This document shows, piece after piece, positions 9,569-18,500 of a DNA stretch of 64,000 bases. This stretch comes from Apricaphanius iberus (Eukaryota; Chordata; Actinopteri; Cyprinodontiformes; Aphaniidae): contig JAPXFQ010001305.1 of NCBI GenBank assembly GCA_028564705.1, positions 372,001 to 436,000 on the forward strand, in the 5' to 3' direction. The position numbers and the translations under genes are program-made. The notes beneath the pieces were generated by a model. The model was not told where the DNA came from, searched no databases, and worked only from the letters and a program-made list of their open reading frames with translations. Positions within the stretch are counted from its first letter, which is position 1, and the number at the start of each line of letters is the position of its first letter.

Positions 9569-12500
9569 GTAAGTGATAGATTAGGTTGGTACAACAGTTA
9601 AGGCAAATTACAGCTGGCAACCAAGATGCAGCATCTTGTTTTTTATTTATATAATTCAAGTCAGTTAAAGCTACATTCCAGCCTGTAATTGTTTATGTAA
9701 ACTCTGTAAAATCTGACATTAATGGTAAGAATATGTTTTTATGATACATACAACTGAAGGCAGTGATTTATTAAAGGGCTGTTAAAGTTGCATGTTTCCA
9801 ATGTGTTCAGAAGGATTTTAAATATTTTGTACAGTGTGAAAAATCTGTGATTCTGCAAGATTTGGCTTAATGTTGATTTAATGTTGTTTGTAAAAGATAC
9901 AATTTTTCCCCCCTCCATTTTAAAAGTTCACAAAAATCTAGTTGACTGCCGGGGCACGTTGCAGAATCTCTGATGATTGAGTTGGTTATTAAGTGCTTTA
10001 TATGTAAGAAGTAGGATCTTAAATACCTTTAACAAGGAACCAAGAAGAGAAGCTAAAGCAGGAGAAATGTGATCTCTCTTTTAAATGTTCATCAACACTC
10101 TTGCTGTAGCATTTGGATGAACTGAAGGCTTTTAATTGCACTTTGTGGATTACTGATGGTAACGAATTACAGTAATCCAGCCTTGAAGTAACAAATGTAT
10201 AGACTAGTTTTTTCAGCATCACTCCTGGACAGGACGTTTCTAATTTTAGCAATATTCTGGAAGTGAAAGAAGGAAATCATAAAAACCTGTTCAATATGCA
10301 ACTTGAATGTTATGTCTTGGTCAAAAATAACCCTGAGGTTCTTTACGTTATTACCGGAGGCCAATTGAAAGTCATCCGGGTTTTTATCTCCCAAGACATG
10401 CCTGTAATCTACCCAACAGATTGGATTCATCAGGATTTATAGATAAATATAGTTGTGTATCATCAACATAACTGTGAGAATTAATTATTTTTACCAAATG
10501 GAATCATATACAGTAAAAAGAATAGGTCAAAGCACAGAGCCCTGTGGTACTCCACAATTAACCCTTTAGAGGAAAGATTTATCATTTGCATAAACATGTA
10601 CCCGTAGATTAAAGCAAGCATTATTTCAACAATGTTTCCTTGTTGAACATGAAAATCTTTATTTTGTTTTGCATATTTTTTTTTATAAAGAAGATTAAAT
10701 GCTTAACTCCTGTCCTCTCCTTCTCCTGGTTTTAGTGTTGCCAATAACAGACTGAGTGTTGACGGAGCTGAATTACTCTCTTCTCTTCTGCCCTCATTGC
10801 CAAATCTCACATCCCTCAGGTTAATGTATTCAGAGTTTCACAACATGGAACATGGGATGTTTTAAATTTCCTGCATGACCAGTGCTTCCTGTTCTCCTCT
10901 GCAGTGTTGGAATAAAAGACAGTACATTCTCTCCGACTGAGGAGCTTTTACACATCATCCTGATGTCTACCTCTATTCAGTGTTTGAAGTGAGTAAAAAG
11001 TTTAATCTCCTTATTAAATCTTTTCTAGTTGTCCCCTATTACTGTAAGGATGAAGATGGACCTTCCTCATGTTCTTGTTTCTTGCATTAACAAAGAAAAA
11101 TAAAAACATGATGAGATCCACATGAGCTCTTGAATGTAGATAAATGCTCCTATGGAGGAGCAGCAGAACATGACATTGAAAACAGGGGAAATAAATGAAG
11201 CAACATAGTGGAAATGACAGTACAACCTATGAGTTAGCATGTTGTAGAACTATAAATAGTCGCTATATTCAGACCTATTCAAACCAATAGGCAGGGTTTG
11301 TCAAGTTTATTTTTCAATGCACACTTTCACAAACAAGGCAAATCGATGTGCTTTGAGTGATTCGGGGAAACATAAAAGAAGCAATAAAACAACAATAAAA
11401 AGATAAAACACCACCGAAGAGTTGAAGAACAAAACGTACTACTTTATGACATTCCAGCTATTATTAATCAGTTACTCAGAGGCAGCTCTAAACAAATGGG
11501 TTTTAAGCTTTGATTTAATCCAGTGTGCGATTTGTGAAAAAAGCAGAGCGGGAGATTTTTTTTTTATTCACGAAAACAACAACAGGTTTGTGTATGCTGG
11601 CTGCAGGGCATCTTGCACATACGTTTACCCTTTCAAAACTGAAAGAAAAATGTGAAAAACAAAATTATTGTTGACATTAAAACAATGAGATGAGCTCAAA
11701 TACATTGAGATGATTAAAATTAAAGATGAGAATTCACTTGATTTATCCAGACATAGCAGGTGAGATTATTTTTTTCCCCATGGCAGCATTACCAGCACCT
11801 TGTCCCCCCTCTCAGACCCACAACTCTGCATATTTTTCTGTGGGGGAAAAAGTCTCTGGAGCAGACGAACCCAGCCGGGATCAGTTGGAGAAATACTTTT
11901 CAGGTGTAAGAATCCCTACCCTCAGTTTATTAAAAATTGCGCACGGATTCAGTGTCCTGCAGGAAAGTATAGACATATGAGTCATTTTAGCCGGGGACAT
12001 GTCTCAGTGCATCCACCAGTGCAATTTTCATATAAATAGTATCCAAACTGACTGGTATTCCACTATCTTATACAGTTTCAGTATATGCAAATCCTATAGG
12101 CTTCTTCGTAGGTATTGATGTTACATTCAAAAAAGACTTGCATTCAAAAGGGGCTAGTTTCAATATGTAACTGATTAACTTGTATCTCTTTTTTTTGTGT
12201 AAAGCTCTGAAAAGGTCCAGCACGATGCCCAAATCCTTGCACACATAAAACGTGAGGATGGATTACAACTCCATCCGCACGTTTTATTAAACTGGAGGTA
12301 AATGTTCTTACACCTCAAAATAATTTCTGCACCTGAACTCTGCTGGGTTCCATGCAAAAATGAAAGGATTGTTGAATGTTTTTATCATTCTATTCCTCTC
12401 ATCTGTTAAAATTGCGTTGATTGCACTGAATCCCCTCCCACACTCTGCTGTTGAGACAGAACTGCAGCCATCAAAATTTCAAGGTGTTCGCCTATGTTGT

Positions 12501-15500
12501 TGAAATCCTTCAGCAGAAATACAGGGGCTGCAGAATTCACTTGAAGGGAAATATTGTTCTGTTGGACCATTGGAAGGAAAAAAAAAAAAAAAACTACCCG
12601 CCCCCCAGAGATAAGAAATGAATGACCAGAGGGAAGGACCATCACCAGCAAATCGCACCCTGATTTTATCCAGTCTCTTTCTAGTCTGAGTTCAGTACTC
12701 TGCCCCCTAGTGGAACTCTCCACTAGTACATGCCCAAGTAGCAGCATGTTGCCGTGTCGACGCAAGGTTAAAAAACAAGTATATTTGCGGTCTTACTGTT
12801 AAAATGCACTTCTAATAAAGTGATTATTGGCTAAACTGGTTATTGTTTTTATGCTGAGGATAGTTGGTGGTGTTATTGGCAACTACTGAAAGTAACAACA
12901 TAACATTGAAGCCGTCTACAAAAAGGGACAGAGCAGACTGTGCTTTTTGAGGAAGCTGAGGTCCTTCAAGGTTTGTAGCAAGGTGCTGCAAATCTTCTAC
13001 AAGTCCGTGGTGGAGAGTGTCATCTCTTCATCCATCATCTATTGGGGTAGCAGCATCAGAGCCAGGGACTTAAAACGGCTCAACAACCTGATAAAGAAGG
13101 CGGGTTCTGTTCTGGGGACACCTGTGGAACAACTGGAGACAATGATGCAAAGAAGGATTCTTCATAAAATTAAAAAGATTATGGTCAACCCTGAGCATCC
13201 TCTTCATCATACAGAAACAGAGTATCTTCAGTCGGAGGCTTCTTCAGTTTCGCTTTAACACAGACCGCTACAGGACATCCTTTTCCCCACAGCCATCATG
13301 GTCTACAACAACTCCTTGAAAAATCAATTAGTAATGAGCTACAACAACACTGAATTTCCCTCTGGGATCAATAAAGTATTTTTGAATTGAACTTATTATC
13401 TAACTAATTTACTTTTTGAAGGAGTAATCAGTAGTCAGTAATCAGATTACTATTTCAAAGTAACTGTGGCAAAACTGCCTAAGACACAATACCGGTCCAC
13501 AGTCTGGGGGATGGGGACCTCTGCACTGAATGACCATGTAATCTAATGCATAGAAACTATGTGACTGTTCTTTGAAGGACTGGTAACGCAGGCTAATGCG
13601 TCCTCTGTTTGTTGAACTTTACATAGCTGCTCTTTTGACTTCGTTTGAAGGATCCGCCAACTCCTGACACCATTACCATCAACTTGTGGCGCCCTCATGT
13701 GGCCCTTCTATGCGTGGCAGATCCTCACAAATCTAATCCCTCACACAACCATCAGCGATCTTCATGTCAAGCATTTATTCTGGAGAATTAACCTGTATTC
13801 AGAGTGTTATCTTTAACAACGCATTTGCTTCAACTCCGTAAATGACATTTGAACTATTTTCTCTTGCCTCCAGCTTATCTGGTGTTTTGATAAGTGACGC
13901 AGCAGCTCAGAACTTGACCAGATTGTTGCCCCGCCTTCGATCACTCAAGTAAGCACATCAGTTCATATCAAGCTTACAGGATAGACTCTTCTTATTCCAT
14001 GCAGCATATATTTGTGTAAATGCGCCAGATCCGTCATAGAGTAAATGAACAGCATTGTTTACCTCCTCCACTACAGTGTGTCCCACTGTGTGTGGTCAGC
14101 AGCTGGAAGGCTGCACCTTATCGAGGCACTGAGAGGCTCCATCGCTTTGGAAGATCTGTGGTAAAATCTCAGTTGATCAAATGTTCTCCACTCCATTTAA
14201 AACTTTAATGTTTATGTTTGTGGGTGTTGTGATTCCTTCCTTCAAAGTCTGGATGCGGCGATGCAGCTGGATGATGACTGCTGGAGATGTTTGGCACAAG
14301 CTCTGAGGAATATAACCTCTTTACAGATTCTCAAGTGAGTAATAGTTACTTCTGTCTGAGATGTTTTATTTGAACAAAACTAGCACTGCTGTGTGGTTTA
14401 TGAAAGGTAAGATATCTTGCTTCTACATATAGATCTATATACAACTTTTTCCCATTTTGTTGCGTTACAACCAAACACATACTTGACGACCAAAAAATAT
14501 TACATAACTGTGAAGTGGAATCTAAATGGTGTAATCATTCTCCCCTCTATCATCACTACTTTGTAGCACCACCTTTTGCTGCGAATCTTAATCTCTTGCG
14601 GGAGCATATAACTCTGGTTTTAGGAGCATATTACTCTGGTTTTAGAATCATTGCATTGGCTCCCCGTATATTTCAGGATCGATTTTTATGGTTCTTTTAA
14701 TGGCTTTTAAAGGTCTTAATGGTCTTGGCCGCTCTTATCTCTCAGAGCTGCTTTTACCGTATGAACCCTTGCGGCCTTTTCGCTCCTCTGGCAGCCGTCT
14801 CCTTGTGATTCCAAAAGTCAGGACACACACCCATGGTGAGGCATCCTTTCATTATTATGACCCTCACCTCTGGAACAGGCTGCCAGAGGACCTCAGGGCC
14901 GCAGAGAACGTTCTTGTTTTTAAGAGCAGGCTCAAGACTCACCTTTTTAGCTGAGCTTTTAATTGATTATTATTTATTGTAGTGTGTTTTATTTCTCTGT
15001 ATGTTTTATTTGCTAATATTTTAACTGAGTGTTTTAGATATTTATGTTATTATATGGGTAACTGTTTTTACTATTATATGTATTACTACTTATTTTACTT
15101 ATATTAGCTCTGGTTATTTTACATTTGTACTCATTAATCCTTCTTCCAGTGTTTCCTCTGTGGGAATCCTCTGCCTCGGGGACGGTTTTCGTTTTTTTTT
15201 AATAAAAAAAGATAAAAAAACAAACATTTCAAGTGAAAGATTAAAATTTTCTGTAAAATTATTGCAGAGTTTCTACATTTTAAGTATTGGTTCATGGTAC
15301 CGATATGAGTACATTTTAACAGTATTGGCCCCAATACCTGATACCAGCATCAGAATTGGTGCATCCTTAGCAGAAATAAATGTATGCTGATCTTTTTTCG
15401 TTGAAAATGTAAACGGCATGAAGCATTTTCCTTCCAACTTCAATTATATAGTAGTCTAAAACTGCTATAAAATAAATCAAGGCTTGAGTTTTCTCCTGAT

Positions 15501-18500
15501 CAAATGTGAAAAATGTAATGCAAACTCTTTGACTTTGAGCATATTAACATAAAAATCCACCAAATCACAGCAAGGTGTCCTCCCTCATACTAAAAATAAT
15601 TAAATGCCAGATCTAGTGTAAGGCTGCACAACATACTGAAGTCGTCATTGAAATTTAAGTGTGTGTATCAGGACTGCTCGGATGTAATATTTGCAGGATG
15701 TTATATTTTAAGATCAAGATAATCAAGATTATAGTAATGTAATCCAATGTTTTCTTGAAATTATATAGCACTAATGTAGCATATAAAAGCAGGTAAAAAT
15801 GTGGAACCACAACTCTTGGATTGTTTTGCTTCAGATATTTGCTTTTGTATTATAAACTATATAACTTACACAAAAAACTGAACAGCTGAATGTTCTGGAA
15901 TTTTACCTAGGCCTGTAATTTGAAGAGATGCGATCATGAAAAATACTTTCAGGTATGGAATAAATGTGTGTCTGTTTGTTTTTGTTTCTAAAAGGCTGAA
16001 TGATGTAAAACCTTCAGGACAGTCAGAGGCCGATGTTCTGGATCTCCTCGTTGGGATGGAGGAACTTACGCTGATACAGGAGATACAGTGAGTTTGGAGG
16101 AACCAAAGTCACTTTTTGGGAGGGAAACAAAGTGTGTTTGTATCCATGAAATAAATCTGAATTTAGTAATGATAGGTATTACGTTCAGGTTGGGTGGCTG
16201 GAGGATGGCTGACAGAGGGATACAGAAACTGACAAGAATCCTTCCTCTCTGGAAAGGCCTCAGGAAGATCAGGTAATGAAAGGCATCCATCATCTTTTAC
16301 ATCCACTTATCCAGACAGGGCTGAGACTATGTCCTGCAGTCTGTGGGTGAGATAGCAGCACACAGGACAGACAGCTATGCATCAGCTTAAGATAAGATAG
16401 GGGGTAAGGGGGGGGGGGGGGCTTTTGTAATGTTACAGTAAAAAATTAACAGCAATAATTTGGGTTATGCGATGGACTGGCGACCTGTCCAGGGTGTACC
16501 CCGCCTCTCACAGCTGGATATAGGGACCCCCCCCCCCCCCCCCCCTGACCCCTTGAGGATTAAACGGTTCAGAAAATGGATGGACGGATGGAATTTGGGT
16601 TATTTAGCCTGTTGTACGCTGTCCGATAGTTGAAAATTGAGATCTACGCCGTGCGTCGTTGCATACCTGTCGCAGAGCCCTCACATAGACGGTTGATGGT
16701 GCTGTGCGTCTCTGCACCTCCACAGACGGAGAAGTATAATGTTTACACGCCTTGGCAAATGAATTATGAAAATTGACCGAATGAGTTTGAAGGTGCTTGA
16801 GGGTTTTTGAGAGAAGTAGTTTTTATTTCATCAGAAAATTAAGTCATTTTTTTTTGTCTCACCAAAGAATCAAAGCTTCTCTCAAACAAAACGTCTCAAG
16901 AAGCATCAAAGAACATTTTTGATGCATCAGTGGTAATTTTTTGCAGTCAGTTTTCAATCACAGCACAAACATTAAAAAGTACCAAAGCAAACTCATTTAG
17001 TTACCATTAAAAGCAAAGTAGTTCCAGTAGGTAACCCAGCTGGTTCTACATTCTATAGTGTGTTGCCTAAATTGTTCTGTAAATGTTGCTCTGTTTTTGT
17101 TCTCCAGTCTCTCCAAGAATCTGGTGAGAGATCCTTCAGGAGAAGAGCTGCTGGAGGCACTGAGGAGCTGCAGCCGTCTGGAGGAGCTCTAGTGAGAAAC
17201 ATATTTCCACAGTCTCCATAACATCTGCCTTCTCTGCTGAAGAACAGTGTCACTGAGACGATCTTATATATTCTTTGACACTTTCCCGTTTTCACTGGAT
17301 TTCTTAATTGTTATGCATGTTATAGAAAGGTATAATGAAACCATCTGCTTGTATCTCTGTTCCAGTCTGTCCAGTAACCTTCTTGGTGACCTCACCGCTG
17401 CCAGAATGGCTCTCGTTCTCCCATCAATGATGTACCTCACTGTATTAGAGTAAGCTTCTCTTGGCTACATCTTATTGATATGGATTTATTTCTTCCAATC
17501 CCCCTAATCCCAGCCATTTTTTTATTGAGCTTCTTTTCTTAGTATTTCAGAAAACAAAATCGGGAATGACGGCTTGATCAGTCTGTCCAAAGCAATAACA
17601 GGCCTAAAGAGCCTCAGAAAGCTCCAGTAAGTTGGGTTTGTTCAGGAATCTGATCTCAGCTGAGTTGAAGGAGGTATTGATTGTTTATTTTTATTTTTGT
17701 TTTTTTTACCATCATTCAGTCTGACCTCGGTGGGAAATTCAGAGCTGAGTGCTGTCGCTGCCAGTTTGAGCCACTGTCCCTTCATTGAGGATGTTGGGTA
17801 AAAAAATATAATTGAACACACTGAGCAAATAGGACTCTGTTAGTTCACTGTTTAACACAGCAGATGCAGGAAGATGAACTCAGAAGCTTCCAAAGAGCTA
17901 AACTCTAGCAAAATGGATTTATACCTCAACTTTACTCACTGAACTTCATTAGGGATGTAAGAAAATATCGATACAGCAATATATCGAAATATTTTATATT
18001 GTCAAAGTTGTATCAATATTCGAAAGCAAAGTATAGTTTTTTTTTATTTTTAAGAATTTGAATTGAACCATCAATGATGACAGTGATTTTTGTGGCAGAA
18101 TCTAAAGTATGACTGCTAGTTGGTGGCTGTTTTCACCTTCTTTGTTCCAGTTGATTAAAAAAATATAGTTATAAAACTGGATGTGTTATGTATGTAACAG
18201 GTTGGAGTGTTCAGAATGCTGTCAACATTTTTCTACTGTTAAATTCAGTTTTGAAAATCACAATATATATTTTTCCTATTGGTATTGCCATATATCATAT
18301 CAATCCACTTTGCATAGTGATACAAATCGTATCACGAGATTCTTGTCAATACACATCCCTAACTTTCATATATAAATTTATTTAATCAGAATATAACCTT
18401 TCTCTTTTTTATCCTCCTTTGCTTTACTCAGTTTTGGGTGGAATAACTGCGGAGATGATGTGGCACAGGAGCTGGCTAAGGTTCTACCTGTTTGCCACGA

